Source of the DNA: Viridibacillus sp050279675
GTDB taxonomy: Bacteria; Bacillota; Bacilli; Bacillales_A; Planococcaceae
DNA: 64,000 nt
Assembly (NCBI RefSeq): GCF_050279675.1
Contig: NZ_JBNNUK010000020.1
Coordinates: 1-64,000 of the forward strand
Direction: 5' to 3'
The stretch's first letter is position 1, and every line of letters begins with the position of its first letter. This document shows, piece after piece, positions 1 through 6,949 of this stretch. The notes below the pieces were generated by a model. It ran no database searches and was not told where the DNA came from. It saw only the letters and a list, made by a program, of their open reading frames with translations. The position numbers and the translations under genes are program-made.

Positions 1-42
1 TTGAACCGCTTGAATACGTTGTTCAACTCGTACTTTTGCCAT
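1..42 (-). CDS. Transposase OrfA, first 14 codons only (IS3 family)
   Basis: A minus-strand ATG at base 42 opens a frame running off the left edge and encoding MAKVRVEQRIQAVQ. This basic, helix-forming start resembles OrfA of IS3-family elements, which carries the helix-turn-helix that binds the terminal repeats. The only purine-rich ribosome binding site is a G-run buried in the hairpin at 51-88, so translation may be limited by that structure. Too little is visible to tell whether the transposase is intact. Confidence 0.5.
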   Translation of the reverse strand, partial: MAKVRVEQRIQAVQ

Positions 43-50
43 AAAAAAAC

Positions 51-88
51 CCCCGTAAAAGTTAGAATGGTGTCTAACTTTTACGGGG
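51..88 (-). promoter_or_regulatory. Hairpin with T-run in front of the transposase start
   Basis: CCCCGTAAAAGTTAGA (51-66) pairs perfectly with 73-88 across a 6-base loop. On the minus strand the stem ends in a G-run followed directly by seven T's and the transposase ATG. It has the shape of an intrinsic terminator and also hides the likely ribosome binding site. Such structures are known to shield insertion sequences from outside transcription; that role here is inferred. Confidence 0.6.
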
Positions 89-126
89 CAGTTCATCATC
101 ATGGGTCCTGTTTTTTAGTGTGCCAT

Positions 127-762
127 TTAGTTTTCAGATGCTACAGTGAATCTTTCATTCACATGTTTTGGGTTCTCTAGTTCATCTAATACAGCGATTG
201 CATAGTCAGCATAGCTAACGTAGCTTTCGCCTTTAGTATTGACTAATAGATGGTCTATCCCTTCGATATATTGACCAGTGCGTGGGCCTTCTGGATCGAA
301 GAAAGCAGATGGACTTAAGAAAGTCCAAGTGATAGATGATGCTTTCAAGTCCTCTAAGTTTTTGCCTTGTTTTTCAGCTGTTGGTAAGTAAATTGCAGGG
401 AAATCTGGTGTAGACATCACTGTCACTGTTTTTTCTGGATCAACAAAAAGGCTACCTGCTCCGCCAACTACAAATAGTTTTGTACTCGCTGCATCTTGTA
501 GAATGTCGATAAGCTTGCGTCCTGCTTCTACGTGTAAATGTTCTGCGCCTGCTGGAGCCCCGAATGCATTGACGATAAAGTCAAACTTTTGTACATCTTC
601 TGTTGTTAATGAAAAGATATCTTTCTCTATAACAGCAACATTTTCGGCCACTATTTTTGCAGCACTGCGAACGATTGCAGTTACCTCGTGCCCACGTGAT
701 ACTGCTTCATTTAAAATGAAGTTACCTGCTTTACCTGTTGCACCAATAATACCAATTTTCAT
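127..762 (-). CDS. NAD(P)-binding oxidoreductase, atypical short-chain dehydrogenase (YwnB-like)
   Basis: 211 residues with an N-terminal Rossmann fold (MKIGIIGATGKAGNFI, GxxGxxG type) and the NAD(P)H-binding layout of YwnB and other atypical SDR proteins that act as quinone or flavin reductases or NmrA-like sensors. Substrate unknown. The start is set by AAGGAGG nine bases upstream. It lies 69 bp downstream of an Rrf2 regulator on the same strand, the same pair as ywnA-ywnB in Bacillus subtilis. The intervening gap carries the dyad TTGTAAC-N7-GTTACAA, also found in variant form before the regulator, so this gene is probably controlled by its neighbour. Confidence 0.8.
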   Translation of the reverse strand: MKIGIIGATGKAGNFILNEAVSRGHEVTAIVRSAAKIVAENVAVIEKDIFSLTTEDVQKFDFIVNAFGAPAGAEHLHVEAGRKLIDILQDAASTKLFVVGGAGSLFVDPEKTVTVMSTPDFPAIYLPTAEKQGKNLEDLKASSITWTFLSPSAFFDPEGPRTGQYIEGIDHLLVNTKGESYVSYADYAIAVLDELENPKHVNERFTVASEN

Positions 763-785
763 AATGATTGCCTCCTTAGAATTTG

Positions 786-806
786 TTGTAACTAATACGG
801 TTACAA
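786..806. promoter_or_regulatory. Probable operator of the Rrf2 regulator, copy 1
   Basis: TTGTAAC-N7-GTTACAA is a perfect 7-bp inverted repeat just upstream of the YwnB-like gene. A second version with the same 7-base spacer overlaps the regulator's own promoter at 1264-1282. Same sequence and spacing at both genes points to one shared binding protein. Confidence 0.65.
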
Positions 807-831
807 GTTGTTTGTAAAAAAAGATCGCCTC

Positions 832-1245
832 TTAGTGAAAGAGTTGATCTAATACATCTTGTAGCGTTTCTGCTGTCAATTTATCTTCCATTGCTCGCTG
901 AACAGATTGAAATACGTTATCTAAAGTGGATTGAATTTTTTTTCCGACAGCACATTCTGGGTTGGGGTTATCGTGTATTGCAAATAACTCCTCTGGTGCC
1001 TGTACGGCTCTATATATGTCTAGTAGCGTAATGTCTTTCGGTTCTTTGACTAATTGATATCCAGCAACTCCTGCATTGGAGACTATTAAGTTTGCCTTTT
1101 TTAACTGGCTACTAATCCGACGTATAACGACGGGATTAGTATTAACACTGCTAGCAATCCATTCAGATGTAAGTTGGTTAGAATCATTTGTTGTAGCGAT
1201 TAAAGAAAGAATGTGTATAGCAACAGAAACACGACTGTTCACCAT
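832..1245 (-). CDS. Rrf2-family transcriptional regulator (YwnA-like)
   Basis: 137 residues starting MVNSRVSVAIHIL, typical of Rrf2 proteins: a winged helix over roughly residues 1-80 and a C-terminal dimerisation helix. There is only one cysteine (in NPECAVG), not the three-Cys cluster of IscR or NsrR, so an Fe-S sensor is unlikely and a thiol or ligand sensor is more probable. The ATG at 1245 is preferred over a GTG three codons upstream because AGGCGG is correctly spaced only for the ATG. Its promoter is consensus and carries an operator across the -10, so autoregulation is expected. Likely target: the YwnB-like gene downstream. Confidence 0.85.
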   Translation of the reverse strand: MVNSRVSVAIHILSLIATTNDSNQLTSEWIASSVNTNPVVIRRISSQLKKANLIVSNAGVAGYQLVKEPKDITLLDIYRAVQAPEELFAIHDNPNPECAVGKKIQSTLDNVFQSVQRAMEDKLTAETLQDVLDQLFH

Positions 1246-1263
1246 ATCAGTCACCGCCTAACA

Positions 1264-1299
1264 TGTAATCATTATAGTTACAGGGGAGGGTAATGTCAA
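1264..1299 (-). promoter_or_regulatory. Promoter of the Rrf2 regulator with operator over the -10
   Basis: On the minus strand TTGACA (1294-1299) and TATAAT (1271-1276) are separated by exactly 17 bases, a perfect sigma-A promoter. The dyad TGTAAT-N7-GTTACA (1264-1282) covers the -10 box and matches the operator at 786-806. Binding there would block RNA polymerase. Confidence 0.75.
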
Positions 1300-1350
1300 T
1301 TCATTTGATTTAGGAAAGATCATAACTTTAACACATCGGTGATTATTGCA

Positions 1351-1388
1351 AAGAAAAAGTGCCAAGAGACACATGCTCTTGGCATTTT
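1351..1388 (-). terminator. Terminator after thrB
   Basis: TGCCAAGAG (1360-1368) pairs with CTCTTGGCA (1376-1384). On the minus strand the stem is followed by CTTTTTCTTT. It ends the thrC-thrB operon. Confidence 0.85.
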
Positions 1389-1397
1389 CCATTCCCA

Positions 1398-2297
1398 TTA
1401 TTCTTTTGTAACTTGAACACCCTTTATATCGACTGGAACGGCTTTAATATCATAAGAAGGGAAGAGGGGCTTCATTTTTGCAACGAAAGTATCTACGCGA
1501 TCTTTTGAGATTAACGAGATGACAGTTGGACCGGCACCGCTAATGGCTGTACCAAAGGCACCTGCATCCTGTGCTGTTTGACGAATTTCATGATAATTAG
1601 GGATTAAATTTGCGCGGAATGGTTCATGAAATAAATCATGCTCCATGAATTTGCCTGCACGTTCATAATCTTTTATAAGTAATGAAGCAGTTAACATATT
1701 AGCATTGGCGCTTGCATGAACAGCGTATGCTTTGTCATAGTTTGACGGTAATACTTTACGAGCTTCCTCTGTTTTTAATTCAACGTTTGGAATGAAAACA
1801 GCAAATGCAGCGTCAACATCTCGTGCATTAATCAATTCTAATTGACCGTTTGGCAACGTTGAAGCAATCGTTAGACCACCATGTACAGATGCGGCTGCAT
1901 TGTCAGGATGCCCTTCCATTTTAGAAGCAAGTTTACAACGTTCTTCGATAGAGAGTTGTAAATCACATACTTGATTTGTGAGTTCAATACCCGCCACAAT
2001 AGCAGATGCGCTACTTCCAAGTCCACGAGCAAGAGGTAGTTCACTATGCATCACGACTTTACAAGAAGGAAGTGTAGTCTTGTACCGTTCAGCTGTTTCT
2101 TGAGCAACTTTATAGACGAGATGGTCTTCAACTGTAACATTTACAGGAAGGTGTTCTGAACGATGCTCAAACTCCCAATGATTTTGTAAAGTTACGTCTA
2201 GTGTTAAATAGAGACCTAATGCTAGTCCAATAGAGTCGAATCCTGGTCCAAGATTAGCGGTGCTTCCCGGAACAGATATGGACCACTTTGTTGTCAT
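1398..2297 (-). CDS. thrB: Homoserine kinase
   Basis: Phosphorylates L-homoserine with ATP to O-phosphohomoserine, the substrate of threonine synthase encoded just upstream; cytoplasmic. 299 residues, normal for the family. The GHMP-kinase ATP-binding motif LPLARGLGSSASA lies at about residues 87-99, and the N-terminal VPGSTANLGPGFDSIG is the family signature. The C-terminal GAFGTAISGAGPT glycine-rich motif is also present. Its start overlaps the thrC stop by 4 bp (ATGA), indicating translational coupling. Homoserine dehydrogenase, usually the first gene of this operon, is not in the window. Confidence 0.96.
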   Translation of the reverse strand: MTTKWSISVPGSTANLGPGFDSIGLALGLYLTLDVTLQNHWEFEHRSEHLPVNVTVEDHLVYKVAQETAERYKTTLPSCKVVMHSELPLARGLGSSASAIVAGIELTNQVCDLQLSIEERCKLASKMEGHPDNAAASVHGGLTIASTLPNGQLELINARDVDAAFAVFIPNVELKTEEARKVLPSNYDKAYAVHASANANMLTASLLIKDYERAGKFMEHDLFHEPFRANLIPNYHEIRQTAQDAGAFGTAISGAGPTVISLISKDRVDTFVAKMKPLFPSYDIKAVPVDIKGVQVTKE

Positions 2298-3346
2298 AGC
2301 AATCCCTCGATGTAAGTACGGATTTCCGCTTCATCATTTGCTAAAGAAACCATATCGACAGTAGATGCTTTTACAGCTGTATCAGGGTCTTTTAATCCGT
2401 TTCCTGTTAATACAGCAACTACACGACTTCCTTTAGGGATTGAACCATTTTCAACGGATTGTAGTACACCAGCAATAGAAGCGGCAGAGCCTGGTTCTGC
2501 AAAGACGCCTTCTTTAGAAGCGATTAAGCGGTATGCATATAAAATTTCTTCATCTGTAACTGCAGCGATTTTACCTCCGGATTCATCACGAGCAGCTTCA
2601 GCTAGTTTCCAACTTGCTGGATTCCCGATACGAATAGCAGTAGCAACAGTTTCAGGGTGTGGTATTACTTCACCACGTACAATTGCCGCAGCACCTTCTG
2701 CTTCAAAGCCAAACATTTTTGGTAGACCTGTTTGTTTTTTTGCATTGTATTCTTTAAAACCTTTCCAATAAGCGCTAATGTTACCTGCATTTCCGACAGG
2801 GATTGCAAGAATATCCGGTGCGCTGCCTAGACCGTCGCAAATTTCAAAAGCAGCTGTTTTTTGACCTTCTAATCTATATGGATTAACTGAGTTTACTAAT
2901 GTTACTGAAGTGTTTTCGCTAATGTCACGAACAATTTGTAGTGCTTCATCAAAGTTACCATCAATTTCGATGATTTTTGCACCATACATGTAAGCTTGTG
3001 CTAGTTTACCAGCAGCTACTTTACCTTTTGGGATAACGATAATAGCTTGGATTCCAGCGCGTGCTGCGTATGCAGCGGCTGCAGCTGATGTATTGCCTGT
3101 TGAAGCACAAATAACAAATTTACTTCCAGCCTCAACGGCTTTTGCTACTGCCATTACCATGCCACGGTCCTTGAATGAACCTGTTGGATTTAAACCTTCA
3201 TATTTAACATAAAGATCTATTTCTAGTTCTTTTGATAGTGTATTTAAATGAATAAGTGGTGTATTACCCTCATGTAAAGTAAGAGCAGGTGTATTTTCTG
3301 AGACAGGTAGATATTCTTTATAGTGATGGATAAGACCTTTCCACAT
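2294..3346 (-). CDS. thrC: Threonine synthase
   Basis: PLP enzyme that converts O-phosphohomoserine to L-threonine. 350 residues of the short Bacillus-type class. The PLP lysine lies in GSFKDRG (K59), followed by the ASTGNTSAAAAAYAARAG phosphate-binding region and a C-terminal LTGNGLKD motif. An upstream in-frame ATG at 3355 sits one base after the Shine-Dalgarno sequence AAGGAG, so the ATG at 3346 (MWKGLIHHY, as in B. subtilis ThrC) is chosen. First gene of the visible thrC-thrB operon; no T-box or other leader was recognised in the 211 bp upstream. Confidence 0.95.
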   Translation of the reverse strand: MWKGLIHHYKEYLPVSENTPALTLHEGNTPLIHLNTLSKELEIDLYVKYEGLNPTGSFKDRGMVMAVAKAVEAGSKFVICASTGNTSAAAAAYAARAGIQAIIVIPKGKVAAGKLAQAYMYGAKIIEIDGNFDEALQIVRDISENTSVTLVNSVNPYRLEGQKTAAFEICDGLGSAPDILAIPVGNAGNISAYWKGFKEYNAKKQTGLPKMFGFEAEGAAAIVRGEVIPHPETVATAIRIGNPASWKLAEAARDESGGKIAAVTDEEILYAYRLIASKEGVFAEPGSAASIAGVLQSVENGSIPKGSRVVAVLTGNGLKDPDTAVKASTVDMVSLANDEAEIRTYIEGLL

Positions 3347-3557
3347 ATATAACATTCTCCTTTTTGTTCATCCTGGAAAAACATTTGTTTTTCTATAAGA
3401 GACATTTTAACGCATTTTGGGTATATGTTTCAATAGGTAATTGCTAAATTTTCGGAACAATTGAATTTCTTTTACATCTTGTCACAAAATATAAAGATGT
3501 GTATAGTTAGGGTAGTCAAATGTATATTCAAGCGTAAAGACATACGGGGGAATAATA

Positions 3558-4775
3558 ATGACAACGAATCAACAGGCAGGTACTAAAGTAATATCGCGTA
3601 ATAAGCTTCTAGGTATTGCGGGAGTTGGATGGATGTTTGATGCATTAGATGTGGGTATTTTATCTTTTGTCATAGCAGCTTTAGCAAAAGAATGGATGCT
3701 ATCACCAAGTGAAATGGGCTGGATTGGTAGTGTTAACTCAATTGGAATGGCGGTTGGAGCCTTTGTATTTGGTATATTAGCCGATCGTATTGGACGTAAA
3801 TCGGTATTTATATGGACACTTGTCATTTTCTCTATTGCTAGTGGTTTATCGGCATTGACGACGACTTTAGCAGCATTTATGATTTTAAGATTTTTCATTG
3901 GTATGGGTCTTGGTGGTGAATTGCCAGTAGCTTCAACGCTTGTTTCTGAAAGTGTTGCATCACATGAACGTGGACGCATTGTTGTCTTATTAGAAAGCTT
4001 TTGGGCGGGCGGTTGGTTATTAGCAGCACTTATTTCATATTTTGTTATACCAAACTACGGCTGGCGAATTGCTTTATTATTAACGGCTCTTCCAGCAGTT
4101 TATGCGATATACTTGCGGTTACATTTACCTGATTCGCCTCAGTTTACAGCCAAAAAGGATGTTGTACGTAATATCGGCCAAAATATTAAAGATGTTTGGT
4201 CGAAAGAATATGCCCGTCGTACATTAATGCTTTGGATTGTTTGGTTTACAGTTGTCTTTTCTTATTATGGCATGTTTTTGTGGTTGCCTAGTGTTATGGT
4301 TATGAAGGGTTTTAGTTTAATAGCAAGTTTTAAATATGTACTGATAATGACGCTAGCTCAATTACCAGGTTATTTTACAGCTGCTTGGCTAATTGAAAGA
4401 GCAGGCAGAAAATTTGTCTTAGCAACCTATTTGTTAGGGACCGCTGTAAGTGCACTTGTTTTTGGTAATGCTGAAACAATTGGTCTTTTACTTGGAGCTG
4501 GAATGTTCTTATCATTCTTTAATCTAGGAGCCTGGGGTGCATTGTATGCTTATACGCCTGAGCAGTATCCAACTATTATTCGTGGTACAGGTGCTGGTAT
4601 GGCTGCCTCTGTTGGCCGATTAGGAGGAATATTTGGACCGTTGCTTGTAGGTTCACTTGTAGCAAAAGGATATGAATTGAATTTGATTTTCGGTATCTTC
4701 TGTATTTCGATAATAATAGGTGTAGTTGCAATCGTTGCACTAGGTACAGAGACAAAACAGACAGAGTTAGAGTAG
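3558..4775 (+). CDS. niaP: Niacin (nicotinate) permease, MFS family
   Basis: 405-residue transporter with 12 predicted membrane helices. The sequence follows B. subtilis NiaP (YceI) closely from memory, for example GWMFDALDVGILSF, ADRIGRK after helix 2, the long GMGLGGELPVASTLVSE segment and the C-terminal ETKQTELE. NiaP imports nicotinic acid for NAD salvage. Start follows ACGGGGGAATAATA. It is a single gene, with a strong terminator 50 bp after the stop. I did not recognise a NiaR operator upstream. A different aromatic or sugar acid as substrate remains possible. Confidence 0.8.
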   Translation: MTTNQQAGTKVISRNKLLGIAGVGWMFDALDVGILSFVIAALAKEWMLSPSEMGWIGSVNSIGMAVGAFVFGILADRIGRKSVFIWTLVIFSIASGLSALTTTLAAFMILRFFIGMGLGGELPVASTLVSESVASHERGRIVVLLESFWAGGWLLAALISYFVIPNYGWRIALLLTALPAVYAIYLRLHLPDSPQFTAKKDVVRNIGQNIKDVWSKEYARRTLMLWIVWFTVVFSYYGMFLWLPSVMVMKGFSLIASFKYVLIMTLAQLPGYFTAAWLIERAGRKFVLATYLLGTAVSALVFGNAETIGLLLGAGMFLSFFNLGAWGALYAYTPEQYPTIIRGTGAGMAASVGRLGGIFGPLLVGSLVAKGYELNLIFGIFCISIIIGVVAIVALGTETKQTELE

Positions 4776-5146
4776 GAATATATATGAGGGACTATCCTTC
4801 TTTCTATAAGCCTATATAATATTAATAACGATCTTCTCTCACTATATAATAGAGAGAAGATCGTTTTATTTTGTTGGTTCCTTCAATGAAAGGGGCTAGA
4901 ACAATTCATTTTGAAATAGTTACATATTAAAAGACAAAATATATCCAACTGGTTTGGTGAATAATATGACTAGTGTTAAGCCAGCAATGAGGGGCATTTA
5001 CATACCTCTACTCTTATTGTTCGCTACCAAATGTTCAGGTAATTCTAGCAAAATATTAAATTTATTATTGAGTGAATTTTCTTTCTATTTGAAACTAATA
5101 GTAGATTCCTAACGTATTAGAGTTATACATAAAAGGAGTGATAGCA
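4776..5146. other. Intergenic stretch with a terminator and no clear gene
   Basis: After the niaP terminator (4827-4872) the stretch is AT-rich. A 48-codon frame at 4966-5112 has only a weak GGTGA ribosome binding site and no recognisable motif. The promoter of the next gene is probably here but no convincing -35/-10 pair was picked out. Confidence 0.4.
4827..4872 (+). terminator. Terminator after niaP
   Basis: AACGATCTTCTCTC (4827-4840) pairs perfectly with 4852-4865, then TTTTATTTTG. One of the strongest terminators in the window. Confidence 0.9.
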
Positions 5147-5488
5147 ATGGATGTGACAGAATTTTACGTATCAATTGAACCACATGATGTATTAAACCGT
5201 ATTAAAACAAACATTGTGGAAGGCAGTTTTTCTGGAAAGCTTATTGATCAATATGAACGTATTGTAGGGGATCAACAAGTAGTAGTTTGTATACTCGAAA
5301 AGTATTATATGCGTACTAGTAATCGTGCAAGCTTAACAGTAACAATCGACAATTTAGAAGGTAAAACAAAAATTCATGCAGTCGCTTCTGGTGGTGGAGA
5401 AGGTGCCTTTTTCCGCTTTGATTGGGGAGTGGGTAATACCTTCGTTAATAGCGTAGTGAAGGTGTTAGAAGAGTTCATTATAAAATAG
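5147..5488 (+). CDS. Small protein of unknown function (DUF6054-like)
   Basis: 113 residues with no signal peptide or membrane segment. The C-terminal half has a glycine-rich turn followed by aromatic residues (ASGGGEGAFFRFDWG) and a final helix, which resembles the DUF6054 family from memory; no function is known to me. The ATG at 5147 sits eight bases after AAAGGAG; a GTG three codons earlier overlaps that ribosome binding site and is rejected. The next gene follows after 24 bp on the same strand, so the two may be cotranscribed. Confidence 0.65.
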   Translation: MDVTEFYVSIEPHDVLNRIKTNIVEGSFSGKLIDQYERIVGDQQVVVCILEKYYMRTSNRASLTVTIDNLEGKTKIHAVASGGGEGAFFRFDWGVGNTFVNSVVKVLEEFIIK

Positions 5489-5512
5489 TGAAAAAGCTAG
5501 GGGGGATGATAG

Positions 5513-6052
5513 GTGAAATACCCAGCGAAAAATCAAAGGGTTTTGATTATTGGTTCTGGAGGGGCAGGGAAATCAACATTGTCGCGTGCATTAAGTGAAT
5601 TATGGGAATTGCCTCTCGTTCATCTAGATGCTATGTATTGGAAATCTGGTTGGCAGAAATCTGATAAAGCAGATTTTATTGAAAGGCTACAATTAGAACT
5701 TGAAAAGCCTACTTGGATTATCGATGGAAATTTCGATTCGACACTAGAAATGCGAGCCAAATATGCAGATCTTATTATTTTCCTCGATTTTTCTAATAAG
5801 CTTTGCACTTATCGAGTATTAAAACGTACTATTCAATATCTCGGGAGGACAAGGCCTGATATGGGGGAGGGGTGTCCTGAAAAGGTTGATGCAGAGTTTT
5901 TACGATGGATTTGGCGCTTTCCTGTTGATGCAAGACCAGGGGTTATGAATAGGATGATCCACTCTAATGTAAACAGTATTATATTTTCTTCTCCGTCCCA
6001 GTTAAAAAAATGGTTGGGAAATTGTAAAAAAGGGAAAAGTAGTCTCAAATGA
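5513..6052 (+). CDS. P-loop kinase-like ATPase (FlaR / topology modulation protein family)
   Basis: 179 residues. Walker A GSGGAGKST at about residues 14-22, followed by LPLVHLDAMYWKSGW, the aromatic signature of the FlaR-like adenylate-kinase-related family; then WIIDGNF and a LIIFLDF segment (Walker-B-like). Family members are annotated as DNA topology modulation proteins, but evidence for that role is thin and a small-molecule kinase is as likely. Start is GTG, seven bases after a GGGGGG run. The stop codon lies inside the terminator stem. Confidence 0.75.
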   Translation: MKYPAKNQRVLIIGSGGAGKSTLSRALSELWELPLVHLDAMYWKSGWQKSDKADFIERLQLELEKPTWIIDGNFDSTLEMRAKYADLIIFLDFSNKLCTYRVLKRTIQYLGRTRPDMGEGCPEKVDAEFLRWIWRFPVDARPGVMNRMIHSNVNSIIFSSPSQLKKWLGNCKKGKSSLK

Positions 6053-6067
6053 GGCTGCTTTTTTATT
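6038..6067 (+). terminator. Terminator overlapping the end of the P-loop gene
   Basis: AGTAGTCTCA (6038-6047) pairs with TGAGGCTGCT (6050-6059), allowing G-U pairs, then a run of T's. Confidence 0.75.
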
Positions 6068-6185
6068 TTTTTGAGTAAAACACCGGAATTTTCAATTTAA
6101 ACATAACTTATAATTTTAGAACAATCAGTTTACTCATTGAGGTAAATAGCCGCTATCACGACTTTTGTTAAGGAGGATTGTCTAT

Positions 6186-6932
6186 ATGAGTCAAGAAGGG
6201 AAAGACTTATCGAGACGTGATTTTTTGAAAACCACGGGTATTGCTACAGGCACATTAGTCGGTGGTGGGATAATTGGCGGTTTGATTGGCTACAACACCA
6301 ATAAAAAGTCTAAGCCATCTAAAAATGCCAATAATACAACGGGACATAATGAGCATTCTGGCGTTCCGGCCCGAATGTTCTTTATGAGTCAGACCGATTT
6401 CCAAGTCTTATCAAATGCCACTGAACGTATTTTTCCAAAAGATAATCTAGGGGCAGGTGCTATTGATTTGGGTGTACCGTACTTTATAGATCGCCAGTTA
6501 GCAGGGAATTATGGTAGTAATTCTAAAGAGTACATGCAAGGACCATTTGCTGAAGGGGCGCCGACACAAGGTTATCAAAGCCGTCTTACTCGTGCTGAAA
6601 TCTTCACTCAAGGTGTTATGGCTCTAGAGAAGGAGAGTAAGAAGCGTTTTAAAAAGGGTTTTTCAGATATTACGGACAAGCAAATGGATGAAATATTAAC
6701 AGCTTTCCAAAAAGATGAGGTGAAGATGTCAGGTACGACATCAGGACTTTTCTTCTCACTTCTTCGTTCAGCAACGCTTAATGGCGCATATGCTGATCCA
6801 ATGTACGGAGGCAATCGTAATCTGGAAGGTTGGAAAATGAAAGGTTTCCCAGGCCATCAAATGGCATATATCAGTGAAATTGAAAAAGATGAGTTTAAAA
6901 AATATGAACCTAAGTCTTTAGGATCTATCTAG
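6186..6932 (+). CDS. Tat-exported small subunit of a gluconate 2-dehydrogenase-type enzyme
   Basis: 248 residues of the gluconate 2-dehydrogenase subunit 3 family. The N-terminus has a twin-arginine signal, SRRDFLKTTG, followed by a hydrophobic glycine-rich stretch, so the folded protein should be exported by the Tat system encoded three genes downstream. In the family this subunit carries the signal for the whole complex and the FAD subunit is co-exported with it. Start ATG at 6186 is nine bases after AAGGAGG; a TTG seven codons earlier lies before that site. The FAD subunit follows after 17 bp. No cytochrome subunit gene is present nearby. Confidence 0.88.
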   Translation: MSQEGKDLSRRDFLKTTGIATGTLVGGGIIGGLIGYNTNKKSKPSKNANNTTGHNEHSGVPARMFFMSQTDFQVLSNATERIFPKDNLGAGAIDLGVPYFIDRQLAGNYGSNSKEYMQGPFAEGAPTQGYQSRLTRAEIFTQGVMALEKESKKRFKKGFSDITDKQMDEILTAFQKDEVKMSGTTSGLFFSLLRSATLNGAYADPMYGGNRNLEGWKMKGFPGHQMAYISEIEKDEFKKYEPKSLGSI

Positions 6933-6949
6933 TATGGAGGTGGATAGTA

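Larger units (their letters stand above)
1..95 (-). mobile_element. End of an IS3-family (IS150-like) insertion sequence, cut by the window edge
   Basis: Read on the minus strand, the element begins TGAACTGCCCCGTAAAAG at base 95, a terminal-inverted-repeat pattern like that of IS3/IS150-group elements. It is followed by a hairpin and the start of a short basic protein. The rest of the element, including the other terminal repeat and any target duplication, lies outside the window. The family call rests on the TG start, the spacing of about 50 bases to the first ATG and the orfA-like N-terminus. No search was run, so the subgroup is an inference. Confidence 0.55.

Noticed and set aside
3347..3557. 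Search for a T-box or other riboswitch before thrC and niaP
   Set aside because: No AGGGTGGNACC-type T-box core or other riboswitch signature was found; only AT-rich promoter-like sequence.
4966..5112. 48-codon frame with a hydrophobic middle in the gap after niaP
   Set aside because: Weak GGTGA site, no lipobox (TKC before the Cys), no recognisable family and no terminator. Not enough to call a gene.
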